A stretch of DNA of 64,000 bases from contig JAJZBN010000001.1 in NCBI GenBank assembly GCA_021798875.1, positions 19,534-83,533 on the forward strand, read 5' to 3'. A model generated the notes under the pieces. The model searched no databases. It saw only the letters and a list, made by a program, of their open reading frames with translations, and was not told the DNA's origin. This document shows, one piece after another, positions 42,694 to 50,923 of this stretch. Positions within the stretch are counted from its first letter, which is position 1; each line of letters opens with the position of its first letter. This stretch comes from a bacterium. GTDB taxonomy: Bacteria > SZUA-79 > Acidulodesulfobacterales > Acidulodesulfobacteraceae. The position numbers were made by a program, and so were the translations under genes.

Positions 42694-43767
42694 ATGAATA
42701 AAAGAATATTGTTAATATCTTTAGTTTTTCTGCTTTCGCTGTTTTGGGGCTTAACCGCAGTTACTTTTTTTGCCCCCGATTATTCCTGCGCCGCTACTAT
42801 AGGAAATATTACTTCGGTTTACGGAGCGATGAGTAATCCTATAGTAGGCTACGGTTTAGTTACCGGTCTTGACGGCACGGGCGACCAGTGGGGCGTTAAC
42901 GTTACACAACAGTCTATAGTTACAATGCTGTCTAAACTGGGCATTAATACCGACGAAGCTTCTCTTTACGAAATCAGGGATACCGCCGCCGTTATGGTAA
43001 CGGCAGAACTTCCGCCGTTTGCCGTTCCGGGCGAAAGGATAAACGTTACCGTCAGCGCCATCGGTAACGCCGAAAGCATAGAAGGCGGAGTTCTGCTTAT
43101 GACCCCTCTAAAAGGTCCTAACGGAAAAGTTTACGCCCTTGCGCAGGGCTCAATTTCGACAGGCGGAAGCGTTGCGGCTCAAAACGTTATGCCTCTTCCT
43201 GGTTATGTTCCGGTATCGCAGAATTTTCAAACTGCAGGCATTATAGATAACGGCGGAATAGTAGAAAAGGGAGTTTCTATCGGCTTAAATACTTTTAAAA
43301 CCGTCAGGCTTATCCTTAAAAACCCAAGTTTTACCAATTCCTCGAGAATAGCCGCCGCCATAAACGCAAAAATTGGAAAAGGAACTGCAAAGCCTTTAAA
43401 TTCCGCAAGCGTAGAAGTCGCAGTTCCGGCTTCTTATTCCGGAAACGTATCTCAGTTTATATCCGTCGTTAACGCCATAAAGGTAAAAACGCATTCCAAG
43501 GCAATAATAGTTATAGACGAAAGGTCGGGAACGGTGGTAATGGGCGGCAATATAAAAATAAATCCCGTTGCCGTATCAAACAGAAATATTACGCTTAAAA
43601 TAAACGGGAAAAGAACGCCCAACGCTTTTTATTTAAAGAAAGGCTTAACCGTGGCTAATTTAGTAAAAGCTCTTAATGCGGTAGGCGCTTCTACATCGAG
43701 CATTATTTCTATGCTTGAATCTATAAAAGCCGCTGGAGCGCTTTCCGCAGAAATAAAAGTTATATAA
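42694..43767 (+). CDS. flgI: FlgI, flagellar P-ring protein
   Basis: FlgI forms the periplasmic P ring. The signal peptide covers about 1-33. The mature protein begins IGNITSVYGAMSNPIVGYGL, then VTGLDGTGDQWGVNVTQQSI, AVMVTAELPPFAVPGERINV and TVSAIGNAESIEGGVLLMTP. Later come LALAQGSISTGG-like YALAQGSISTGGSVA and a C-terminal NRNITLKINGKRTPN and VANLVKALNAVG. At 357 residues it is the normal length. A GGAGG ribosome site precedes the ATG. Confidence 0.97.
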   Translation: MNKRILLISLVFLLSLFWGLTAVTFFAPDYSCAATIGNITSVYGAMSNPIVGYGLVTGLDGTGDQWGVNVTQQSIVTMLSKLGINTDEASLYEIRDTAAVMVTAELPPFAVPGERINVTVSAIGNAESIEGGVLLMTPLKGPNGKVYALAQGSISTGGSVAAQNVMPLPGYVPVSQNFQTAGIIDNGGIVEKGVSIGLNTFKTVRLILKNPSFTNSSRIAAAINAKIGKGTAKPLNSASVEVAVPASYSGNVSQFISVVNAIKVKTHSKAIIVIDERSGTVVMGGNIKINPVAVSNRNITLKINGKRTPNAFYLKKGLTVANLVKALNAVGASTSSIISMLESIKAAGALSAEIKVI

Positions 43768-43876
43768 AATAAAAACATCGAAAAAATTTAATAATCAAAC
43801 AGTATAGAATCCGATAAAATAACTTAATTAATATATTCCTATATATAGTATAGGAATAGGGTATAGGAGGCAAAAT

Positions 43877-43904
43877 TAAAGTTACGGTTTGAAAATGCCG
43901 ATTG
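43877..43904 (+). promoter_or_regulatory. Candidate sigma-28 (FliA) promoter upstream of flgM
   Basis: A TAAAGTTA -35 box (43877-43884) and a GCCGATTG -10 box (43897-43904) are separated by 12 bases; the consensus is TAAAGTTT-N11-GCCGATAA. It lies about 50 bp upstream of the flgM start. Both boxes are close to consensus; the spacer is one base long. Confidence 0.6.
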
Positions 43905-43953
43905 TTATATAAAAGAAATTAAAATATCTTAATTTTTAAGAAGGTATAAAATT

Positions 43954-44250
43954 ATGGCAATCGAAATTTCAAACGTAACGCCGGTTGTCGGCGAGACAAT
44001 TCAAAACGGAAACGTTCAGAAGAAAAAAGACGTTTCTTCGGCGGGAAATATCCAGTCTTCTTCCGATAAGGTAAGCATATCTGGAGACGCAACTTTTATT
44101 AGCAATTTAAGGGGGCAGATAGGTTCTTCGAAAACGTCTTCTCCGTCTAAAATTAACGATATAATTCAAAAAATAGCTTCCGGCACTTATGCGGACAGTT
44201 CAAAAATAGCCGAAGGTTTGATTAATTCGCTAAGTATTTTCGAAGAATAA
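43954..44250 (+). CDS. flgM: FlgM, anti-sigma-28 factor
   Basis: The 98-residue protein has the FlgM C-terminal region that binds sigma-28: SSSDKVSISGDATFISNLRG, then SPSKINDIIQKIASGTYADS and KIAEGLINSLSIFEE. The N-terminal half is disordered, as required for export through the basal body. Its partner FliA is encoded at 26214. It lies directly ahead of flgN and flgK, as in many flagellar clusters, and is preceded by a sigma-28-like promoter, which would give autoregulation. Confidence 0.9.
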   Translation: MAIEISNVTPVVGETIQNGNVQKKKDVSSAGNIQSSSDKVSISGDATFISNLRGQIGSSKTSSPSKINDIIQKIASGTYADSSKIAEGLINSLSIFEE

Positions 44251-44291
44251 CAACGTATTAGTTTATATATAAAATTATATATATTCAAACT

Positions 44292-44759
44292 ATGAAAAAC
44301 GAAACTAAATTAAAAACATACGAAGAACTTTTAGATATAATCCTTAAATTAAAAACCGAGCTTTCGGATTGCTATAACGTTTTAAAAACAAGTTTTAATC
44401 CTTTAAGCAATATAAGCTTATTTGAAAAAAAAGGAGCTATTTTAAAGGAAATAACCGAAAAAATAAAAGAATCCGGTATATTTTTATCTAAGCAGTGCGA
44501 TGAAGTTTCGGAAGAAAACGAGGATAAAGATAAAGCCGAAGTAATCAAGAAAATTATAAAAGCTGAAATTTACGAACTTTCTAAAATTAACGAAGCTTTT
44601 TCTTCTTTGATTAGAAAAAATATAAATTATAATCAGCTGACCATTTCTTTTATTACGGATGCTTTTAAAAGAAATTCTATTTACGACAGATCCGGTTTAA
44701 ATAATGATTCGTTTTCACCTTTAAAGAACGTTTTAATGAAATCGGGCGTGAGGATATAA
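44292..44759 (+). CDS. flgN: FlgN, export chaperone for hook-filament junction proteins
   Basis: The 155-residue mostly helical protein has the FlgN family look: YEELLDIILKLKTELSDCYN, FEKKGAILKEITEKIKESG and YELSKINEAFSSLIRKN. FlgN keeps FlgK and FlgL ready for export. Sequence conservation is weak, so the call depends on coiled-coil pattern, length and position between flgM and flgK (3 bp before flgK). Confidence 0.75.
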   Translation: MKNETKLKTYEELLDIILKLKTELSDCYNVLKTSFNPLSNISLFEKKGAILKEITEKIKESGIFLSKQCDEVSEENEDKDKAEVIKKIIKAEIYELSKINEAFSSLIRKNINYNQLTISFITDAFKRNSIYDRSGLNNDSFSPLKNVLMKSGVRI

Positions 44760-44762
44760 AAA

Positions 44763-46952
44763 ATGATAACCGTCAATAATATACTCGATATTGCAGACTC
44801 GGCAATGACCGCCAATACTGCGGCGATGAACACCGTATCGCAGAACGTCGCCAACGTCAATACGCCGTTTTACAACAGCGAAACCCCTATAGAAAACGAA
44901 GCGCCGGCGGTAGTCGGAGCTCCATATACATACGGCACCGGCGTAAACGTCGATCAAATCCAAAGAAGCACGGATAATTTCGTCCAGTCGGAAGTCAACA
45001 ACGAAACGGGACAGAACAGCTATTATACGACGCTCTATCAGGGCTTGGACCAGATTCAGAATCTGTTCAACGACCAGACCGGTTCGGGTTTCAGTTCCCA
45101 AATTTCGCAGTTTTTCAACGATTTTCAAAACGTCGCAAATAATCCGTCTAATACGTCGCAGAGAACGGCTTTATTATCCGACGCTCAGTCTCTTGCCGGT
45201 TCTATCAACAATGCTTATACTACTATTCAAAATACGGTAGCTTCGACAAATAATTCTATACAAGGTTTAATTCCTGAAATAAACAATCTTACTACGCAGA
45301 TTGCCGGTCTTAATAAGCAGATTACATATGCTATTAACGCCGGAAGCAACGCAAACGAACTGCAGGACGAACAGGCGAACGCCATAAACAGCCTTTCCAA
45401 ACTCGTAAATATTTCATATTATACAAATAATAACGGAAAAACAAATATTGCGCTCGGCAACGTACCTTTAGTATCGAGCGATGATTCTTTTAAACTTTCC
45501 ACCCAGGTGGATCCGTCTAATCCGGAAAACTTAGATATAATGTGGACAGGCCCCGACGGCTCTGCCCAGTCCGTAACAAGCCAGGTAACCGGCGGCACTC
45601 TCGGCGCATACGTAAATCTCGAACAAAATGTCGCCCCGTCTTACCTAAATCAGCTTAATTCGCTTGCGGCAGCCGTTACCGACAACGTCAACTCCCTGCA
45701 ATACAACGGTTACGGTCTCGACGGTTCTACCGGCAACTATTTCTTTCAGCCGGATTTGACGACGGCGGTAGGGAAAGGCGTCAATGACGCAACTATTTCT
45801 ACAGGCATGGTAACGAATCCCGCTGATTTGACGGGGGATAGCTATACTATTACCGCAAATACTACTGCTTCATCCAAAACTACTTTTTCAGTATATAATA
45901 ATACAACTAAGACGACTTTAAGTCCTTCAGCCGTTAGCTCTTCAACTCCTACGGTAAATTCATATGGGCAGTCGGTTTATACTATAGGTTTTGACGGCGT
46001 ATCGGTAAATATTACTTCTACGGCTACTACCGCTACATCTTCTACTCCTGTTGCATTAACAAACGACGACACTTTTACTGTCAACCAAATGACGACCGAC
46101 CCTGCATTTACCATGGCGGTCAATCCTAACCTTACGACCTCTCAGGTTGCGGCGGCATCTGCTGTTTCAACAGCTGTTAATCCGAGCAACACAGGCGACG
46201 CGACTATTAGCGCCGGAGCGGTTATTAATCCTACAGACGTTACTAATGGAACGACTATAACGAACAGTAATGAAGGCGGGCAATATACTATTAAATATAT
46301 GGGGGCTGGAACAACAGGAACGGGAGATTTTACGGTTACCAATAATACTACAAATTTAACCCAAACAATAAATAATATACCAATTACGACAAATTCGTCT
46401 GGTCAGTCCGAATATTCCATTTTTTTTGGTAATCAGAATTTTAACGGTAGTAATGGCGGGCAGGCAGAAAATTTTCACGTTACCCTTACAGGAACGCCTC
46501 AAATCGGCGATTCTTTTACGGCAAACGTTTTAAGTCCGTCCAGTTCTCCATCAGTAAGCAACGGTTCAAATTTAAATAGTAACTATTTAACGCCTATGAC
46601 TTTATCAAATATGAATTCTGCCGGTTTATCCGGCAACAACGAAAATGCGCTTGCTCTCGGAGCGCTTCAAAATAACAATTTACCTATTAACAGCACAAGT
46701 TCTACTATTTCGACGTACTATTCAAATATAGTTTCAAATATAGGAACGCAGGCGCAGAACGCCAATACAAACTATACCAATTCGACGTCGGTTTTGACGA
46801 ATTTGCAAAATCAGCTGCAGTCTTTCGTCGGAGTAAATATGAACCAACAGATGACGAACCTCGTCAATTATCAGAACTCATATCAGGCGGCAGCCGCAAT
46901 TACCAGCTCCGTCGAAGCTATAATGACGGCGCTGTTGGCTACGGTACCGTAA
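44763..46952 (+). CDS. flgK: FlgK, hook-filament junction protein HAP1
   Basis: The 729-residue protein has the N-terminal FlgK signature (ILDIADSAMTANTAAMNTVS, QNVANVNTPFYNSE) and FVQSEVNNETGQNSYYTTLY with GLDQIQNLFNDQTGSGFSSQ. A middle part has NAGSNANELQDEQANAINSL. The C-terminal helix reads LQSFVGVNMNQQMTNLVNYQ, NSYQAAAAITSSVEAIMTAL. Between about 360 and 590 lies a Thr/Asn/Ser-rich domain with two similar segments (DATISTGMVTNP and DATISAGAVINP), suggesting an internal duplication. It is longer than enteric FlgK (about 550). Confidence 0.96.
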   Translation: MITVNNILDIADSAMTANTAAMNTVSQNVANVNTPFYNSETPIENEAPAVVGAPYTYGTGVNVDQIQRSTDNFVQSEVNNETGQNSYYTTLYQGLDQIQNLFNDQTGSGFSSQISQFFNDFQNVANNPSNTSQRTALLSDAQSLAGSINNAYTTIQNTVASTNNSIQGLIPEINNLTTQIAGLNKQITYAINAGSNANELQDEQANAINSLSKLVNISYYTNNNGKTNIALGNVPLVSSDDSFKLSTQVDPSNPENLDIMWTGPDGSAQSVTSQVTGGTLGAYVNLEQNVAPSYLNQLNSLAAAVTDNVNSLQYNGYGLDGSTGNYFFQPDLTTAVGKGVNDATISTGMVTNPADLTGDSYTITANTTASSKTTFSVYNNTTKTTLSPSAVSSSTPTVNSYGQSVYTIGFDGVSVNITSTATTATSSTPVALTNDDTFTVNQMTTDPAFTMAVNPNLTTSQVAAASAVSTAVNPSNTGDATISAGAVINPTDVTNGTTITNSNEGGQYTIKYMGAGTTGTGDFTVTNNTTNLTQTINNIPITTNSSGQSEYSIFFGNQNFNGSNGGQAENFHVTLTGTPQIGDSFTANVLSPSSSPSVSNGSNLNSNYLTPMTLSNMNSAGLSGNNENALALGALQNNNLPINSTSSTISTYYSNIVSNIGTQAQNANTNYTNSTSVLTNLQNQLQSFVGVNMNQQMTNLVNYQNSYQAAAAITSSVEAIMTALLATVP

Positions 46953-47616
46953 TAAAAAAAAGGTGAAATGAAATGATACAGATAACTAATGCGATTAAAA
47001 AAAGGTGTCAGATTTATTAATTCTCTTACTCTCATCTGTATAGTAAAAAGGTGTCAGATTTATTTATTCTCTTACTCTCGTCTGCATTTGCGGGTAAATA
47101 GAGTTAAAAGGTATAAAGGATAAAGGTGTCAGACTTTATTTTCCGCATACGAGATGTTCATTTAAGTGTGAAGTTATTTGCGGAAAATTAATCTGACACC
47201 TTTATCCGTAAACTATATTATCGATATAATTATATCGATAGATTACATTAGATAGATTATTATTTTATATTATATTGTTTTGTATTAAATTGCGGATAAA
47301 TGTGGTTCTTTATCCGTAAACGATATTATCGATATAATTATATCGATAGATAACAATTACATTAGATAGTTTATAAAAAATTTATTTTTTAGTTTTATTA
47401 TGTCGATTAATAATAAAAAGAATTGCGGATAAAAATGTCTTTGTTAATTAATTAATTTCGAAAAAAGGTGTCAGATTAATTTTCCGCTATTCTTTTTTTA
47501 TTAATTATTGCAGTACGTCAGGCGGAAAATAAAATCTGACACCTTTTTTCTTTGAGGTGCGGGTCAATGAAATATTTATTTCAAAACGTTAAGAAAAGTG
47601 TTTGGAGGCAAATAAA
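46953..47616. repeat. Repeat-filled gap between flgK and flgL: flgL 5' remnant, family-1 elements C and D, palindrome duplication
   Basis: From left: a truncated copy of the flgL start (46971-46995); family-1 half-sites with CTTACTCTCATCTG-type tails near 47000 and 47048; complete element C (47118-47207, loop 31 nt, tips GGATAAAGG and CCTTTATCC); a duplicated segment with a 22-bp palindrome (47219-47240 and 47327-47348); and complete element D (47460-47550, loop 34 nt). Element C is inverted relative to A, B and D, because its right arm equals the reverse complement of their left arm. The gap contains no plausible gene. Confidence 0.9.
46971..47020 (+). pseudogene. Truncated duplicate of the flgL 5' end
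   Basis: AAATGATACAGATAACTAATGCGAT (46971-46995) matches 47615-47639 at the true flgL start in 24 of 25 positions. The ATG at 46973 would encode MIQITNAI, then run into a family-1 repeat and stop at TAA 47018-47020. It is a fragment of 15 codons, joined to the repeat exactly where the match to flgL ends. Confidence 0.85.
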
Positions 47617-48612
47617 ATGATGCAGATAACTAATGCGATGATATATAATAATATCAATAACGAACTGCTTAACGAATCTAACAGCGTATATAACCTTCAG
47701 GACGAAATTTCGAGCGGTTTGCAGATTATGTATCCTCAGGATAATCCAGGCGGGATGGTTAACGTTTTGTCGTATAAAAATAGTACGGCTTTGGTTACGC
47801 AGTATAATTCAAATGTAAGCATTGCGAGTAATATCGGTTCTTTGGCTTCTTCGACGATAACTAACGCTATGCAGGTAGTGAATCAGGCAAGTTCTCTTGC
47901 AGTCGAAATGGCAAACGGAACGAATACTCCTCCTAACAATGAGGCGGCTGCAAAGCAGGTGGGGCAGATGATTAACGAACTCATTCAGTATGCGGATACA
48001 TCATATAACGGGCAGAATCTTTTTACCGGGACAAATTTAAATTTATCGTCGGCATATTCGTCGTCAACCGCTTATTTTTCTGCGACTACTGCGTCAGGAA
48101 CTCCCCAAACTGTTAAGTATAAGGTTTATACATATCAAGGAACGGATACTAGCCAGAACTACCAGATAACACAAAATGAAACTGTAACGCCTACGCTTAC
48201 CGCCGATGCGATATTTGGAAACGACCCAATATCTACTACGACCTCTAATAATCCTGGCACAGTTGCCCCTTCCGGTCTAATTTCCGTCCTTTCGCTTTTT
48301 CAGTCGGAACTTGAAAATAACGTGTTTCAACAAAATTCGGCTCCCGTTATTCAAGGCATACAGAACGGATTAAGCGCTATGACGGCTGCTCAGGCGACTA
48401 TTGGAACGGTTACTGAAAGGCTTAACGAACAGCAGACGAGTTATCAGACCGTATTGACGAATATTTCTCAGCTTTTGAGTCAGACGCAGGACGTGAACGT
48501 AGCGCAGGCCATGACTAATCTTACGCAGGCGCAGGAGTCTTATCAGGCTACGCTCGAAGCTTCTTCTAATATTACTTCGCTTACGCCTATGCTTCTCCAG
48601 TACTTAAAATAG
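47617..48612 (+). CDS. flgL: FlgL, hook-filament junction protein HAP3
   Basis: The protein has MMQITNAMIYNNINNELLNE and LQDEISSGLQIMYPQDNPGG, a FlgL/flagellin-type N-terminus. The C-terminal region has MTAAQATIGTVTERLNEQQT, SYQTVLTNISQLLSQTQDVN and VAQAMTNLTQAQESYQATLE. The start at 47617 (two consecutive ATG codons) is preferred over an in-frame TTG at 47602, because GGAGG at 47604-47608 lies at the right spacing. The product has 331 residues. It is isolated from flgK by the repeat block, so co-transcription is uncertain. csrA and fliW follow. Confidence 0.94.
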   Translation: MMQITNAMIYNNINNELLNESNSVYNLQDEISSGLQIMYPQDNPGGMVNVLSYKNSTALVTQYNSNVSIASNIGSLASSTITNAMQVVNQASSLAVEMANGTNTPPNNEAAAKQVGQMINELIQYADTSYNGQNLFTGTNLNLSSAYSSSTAYFSATTASGTPQTVKYKVYTYQGTDTSQNYQITQNETVTPTLTADAIFGNDPISTTTSNNPGTVAPSGLISVLSLFQSELENNVFQQNSAPVIQGIQNGLSAMTAAQATIGTVTERLNEQQTSYQTVLTNISQLLSQTQDVNVAQAMTNLTQAQESYQATLEASSNITSLTPMLLQYLK

Positions 48613-48717
48613 ACTATATGTTTGCTATATGCTCTATACTAATTATATACTCATTATATACTATACTTATACAATTATACTATAATATAAAAAGAGCCTC
48701 TAACGATAATCGATACT

Positions 48718-48757
48718 CAATAAAACGCAATAAAAAGCAATACAAAACAATAAAAAT
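48718..48757 (+). repeat. Four 10-bp tandem A-tract repeats upstream of csrA
   Basis: Units CAATAAAACG, CAATAAAAAG, CAATACAAAA and CAATAAAAAT follow without gaps, ending 46 bp before the csrA start. The 10-bp period places A-tracts on the same helical face, which is expected to bend DNA. The whole flgL-csrA gap (48613-48803) is strongly AT-rich and rich in TATA steps. Confidence 0.85.
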
Positions 48758-48803
48758 ATTATATAATGGTTTATGTATATAAAATAATGCAAATCATTTA
48801 ATC

Positions 48804-49046
48804 ATGCTGATTCTTACCAGAAAAGCCGGAGAGAGCATTAAAATCGGCGACGACGTAACGATTGAAGTATTGTCTATGTCAGGCAGTAACGTAAAAATAG
48901 GAATAGACGCTCCAAAATCTATAAATATTTTAAGAAAAGAACTTTACGATATGATTAAGAACGAAAATATAAACGCTTCGGCAGTCAGCTTGGACGATAT
49001 AACGGGTTTGAACAATCTTAACGAACTGAAAAAATTTAATGAATAG
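48804..49046 (+). CDS. csrA: CsrA, post-transcriptional regulator
   Basis: CsrA binds GGA motifs near ribosome sites and represses translation, notably of flagellin. The sequence MLILTRKAGESIKIGDDVTI with VKIGIDAPKSINILRKELYD matches CsrA, including the RNA-binding Arg in LRKEL. At 80 residues it has the extended C-terminus typical of lineages in which FliW binds CsrA allosterically. fliW lies 142 bp downstream. The start MLILTRK is the usual one. Confidence 0.96.
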   Translation: MLILTRKAGESIKIGDDVTIEVLSMSGSNVKIGIDAPKSINILRKELYDMIKNENINASAVSLDDITGLNNLNELKKFNE

Positions 49047-49188
49047 AATGAGATTGATAACTCAGGTAATTTTTTAAGCAACTTTCCAGGTAACATAAAA
49101 ATTTCGAGTTAAACTGAATTAACAATTTAAACGTTAAACGTTTTATCGCAGGATAAAAACAAAAAAAATATAAAAGGAGTTTTATAAC

Positions 49189-49782
49189 TTGAACGATAAC
49201 GCTAAAACCAACGCAGAAAATAATATTGATTTATATTCTAATGTCAATAAAACTAATAACGTCAAAAAGACTAATAATACCGACGCCGGTCCACTTCTGC
49301 CTTTAACTGAAGTGCCTTTAACCGACTCTGAAATTCTCGTTAAGAGCATATATTATCCCGATGGGGTTGCGGTAGAAAAATCGAAAATTTTAGAATTCGT
49401 TAAGCCTATACTTGGATTTAACGATTTAAAAAAATATTGCATATTAAATATAAATAAAGAAAAAAACCTTCCTTTTTTTATATTACAGAGTATTGAAAAC
49501 GATAAACTTTGTTTTATAGTAGCCGACCCCAACTATTTTTTTAAGGATTATTCAGCCGGCATTACAGAGGAAGATAAAGAACTTATAGGATTAAAAGATA
49601 AAACCGATGCCGTCGTATTCGTTATAGTAACCGTCTTTAAAGACTTATATTCCTCTACGGTCAACTTAAAAGCTCCGATAATAATCAACGTTAAGAGCCG
49701 AAAAGCTATGCAGACCGTTTTAAATAACGATTTATACGACGTTAAACAGAAACTTCCGATAAGCAACGATAAATCCAGTTAA
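49189..49782 (+). CDS. fliW: FliW, flagellar assembly factor and CsrA antagonist
   Basis: The FliW domain occupies about 60-190: ILGFNDLKKYCILNINKEKN, LPFFILQSIENDKLCFIVAD and AVVFVIVTVFKDLYSSTVNL, then KAPIIINVKSRKAMQTVLNN. FliW binds either flagellin or CsrA, so it relieves CsrA repression when flagellin is exported. The N-terminal 45 residues are Asn/Thr/Lys-rich and extend beyond the usual FliW of about 150. The start is TTG at 49189, supported by AAAGGAG about ten bases upstream. Confidence 0.92.
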   Translation: MNDNAKTNAENNIDLYSNVNKTNNVKKTNNTDAGPLLPLTEVPLTDSEILVKSIYYPDGVAVEKSKILEFVKPILGFNDLKKYCILNINKEKNLPFFILQSIENDKLCFIVADPNYFFKDYSAGITEEDKELIGLKDKTDAVVFVIVTVFKDLYSSTVNLKAPIIINVKSRKAMQTVLNNDLYDVKQKLPISNDKSS

Positions 49783-49879
49783 CCCAGTTAAATCCTGAGT
49801 TTAATAATAATTTACAGCCGTTAATCGTTTATCGATTAATTAACCCTCATGAATCATAATTACTTAACGTGATAAATTA

Positions 49880-50890
49880 CTAAATGCCGCCGTCTTCGTA
49901 TTTTCTTCTGTCGGTTATTATGTTTGAACCGTGCATATCTTTAGCGGCTTTTTTAAGTCCAGAGGCTATTTCGCTTATCTGACCATAATGCGTAATTTTT
50001 TTATTTACGTTTTCTATAACTGCTATAGACAGACTCATAATGGGAAATTTTTGAAGATTTTTCTGTCTTCCATAAGCTTCTATGTATCCGCGTTCTTTGT
50101 CCGTGTTATCGTAAAAAGAAAGGACTATTTTATCGAAATTGGCGATTATATTGTTTGAGATTTCCAATATGTCGTCGTTGTGGGACATTATTACGAAATC
50201 GTCCCCGCCTATATGTCCGATAAATACGTATTTTTCGATATTCCTGCGTTTTGTTTTGGAAATATCGTAAACCGTGGTAGCAATCAGCCTTGAGGTCATC
50301 ATTATAACTTCATCGCCTCTCAAAAAACCGTATTTGTCGTTATACGATTTAAAGTTGTCTATATCTATATAAGCAAAAGCAAAATCGATATCTTCGTCTA
50401 ATTTGTTTTTTACCGATTCTATTATTGAGGAATTTCCCGGCAGTTTAGTAAGAGGATTTGCGTCTAATGCGGATTTAGAAGATTTTATTATGCTTTCTAT
50501 CTTATATTTTAGTTCGTTTTTGCTTAACGGTTCTTTAATGTAATCTTTTAAGATATATTTTTCCGATAAGGCAACAGATTTAAAATCAAAATCCGGAGGA
50601 ATAACGAAAAGAATTGGAATATTGCTCAGCATGTTGTCTATCTGCATATCGTTAATAATTTTCATTTCTTTTTTGTATTCAAGTTCGTTTTTTTGCGTTA
50701 TTGAACCTATTACGATTATAATTAAATTAGGCGGGGATGCGTAAACCGAATAATATGCCCTGTTAAAAGAATCGAACATAACTATATTATATTCTTCCAG
50801 TTCGTCTTTTATTACTGATTTATAAAAGTTTTTTTCCGATTCGTCGAGTACTGCAAATATTTTGTAAGATTTATTTTTTTGTTTGTTCAT
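49880..50890 (-). CDS. GGDEF-domain protein with receiver-like N-terminus (diguanylate cyclase candidate)
   Basis: The C-terminal GGDEF domain (about 145-330) has LTKLPGNSSIIESVKNKL, FAYIDIDNFKSYNDKYGFLR and the signature HIGGDDFVIMS, an active-type GG(D/E)(D/E)F variant. The N-terminal 140 residues resemble a response-regulator fold but without a clear phosphoacceptor. It probably makes c-di-GMP, the ligand of the PilZ proteins at 37845 and 52760. It is convergent with fliW and in line with HDOD and motAB genes on the minus strand. Confidence 0.85.
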   Translation of the reverse strand: MNKQKNKSYKIFAVLDESEKNFYKSVIKDELEEYNIVMFDSFNRAYYSVYASPPNLIIIVIGSITQKNELEYKKEMKIINDMQIDNMLSNIPILFVIPPDFDFKSVALSEKYILKDYIKEPLSKNELKYKIESIIKSSKSALDANPLTKLPGNSSIIESVKNKLDEDIDFAFAYIDIDNFKSYNDKYGFLRGDEVIMMTSRLIATTVYDISKTKRRNIEKYVFIGHIGGDDFVIMSHNDDILEISNNIIANFDKIVLSFYDNTDKERGYIEAYGRQKNLQKFPIMSLSIAVIENVNKKITHYGQISEIASGLKKAAKDMHGSNIITDRRKYEDGGI

Positions 50891-50923
50891 GTACTATCGT
50901 TATATTATTCATTTTTTATTTGA

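Noticed and set aside
44733..45128. 131-codon minus-strand frame antisense to flgK
   Set aside because: It covers the conserved N-terminus of FlgK in the opposite direction and has no supporting motif.
46953..47616. CRISPR array in the flgK-flgL gap
   Set aside because: The repeats are palindromic elements of differing length and orientation, without a regular repeat-spacer period, and no cas gene occurs in the window.
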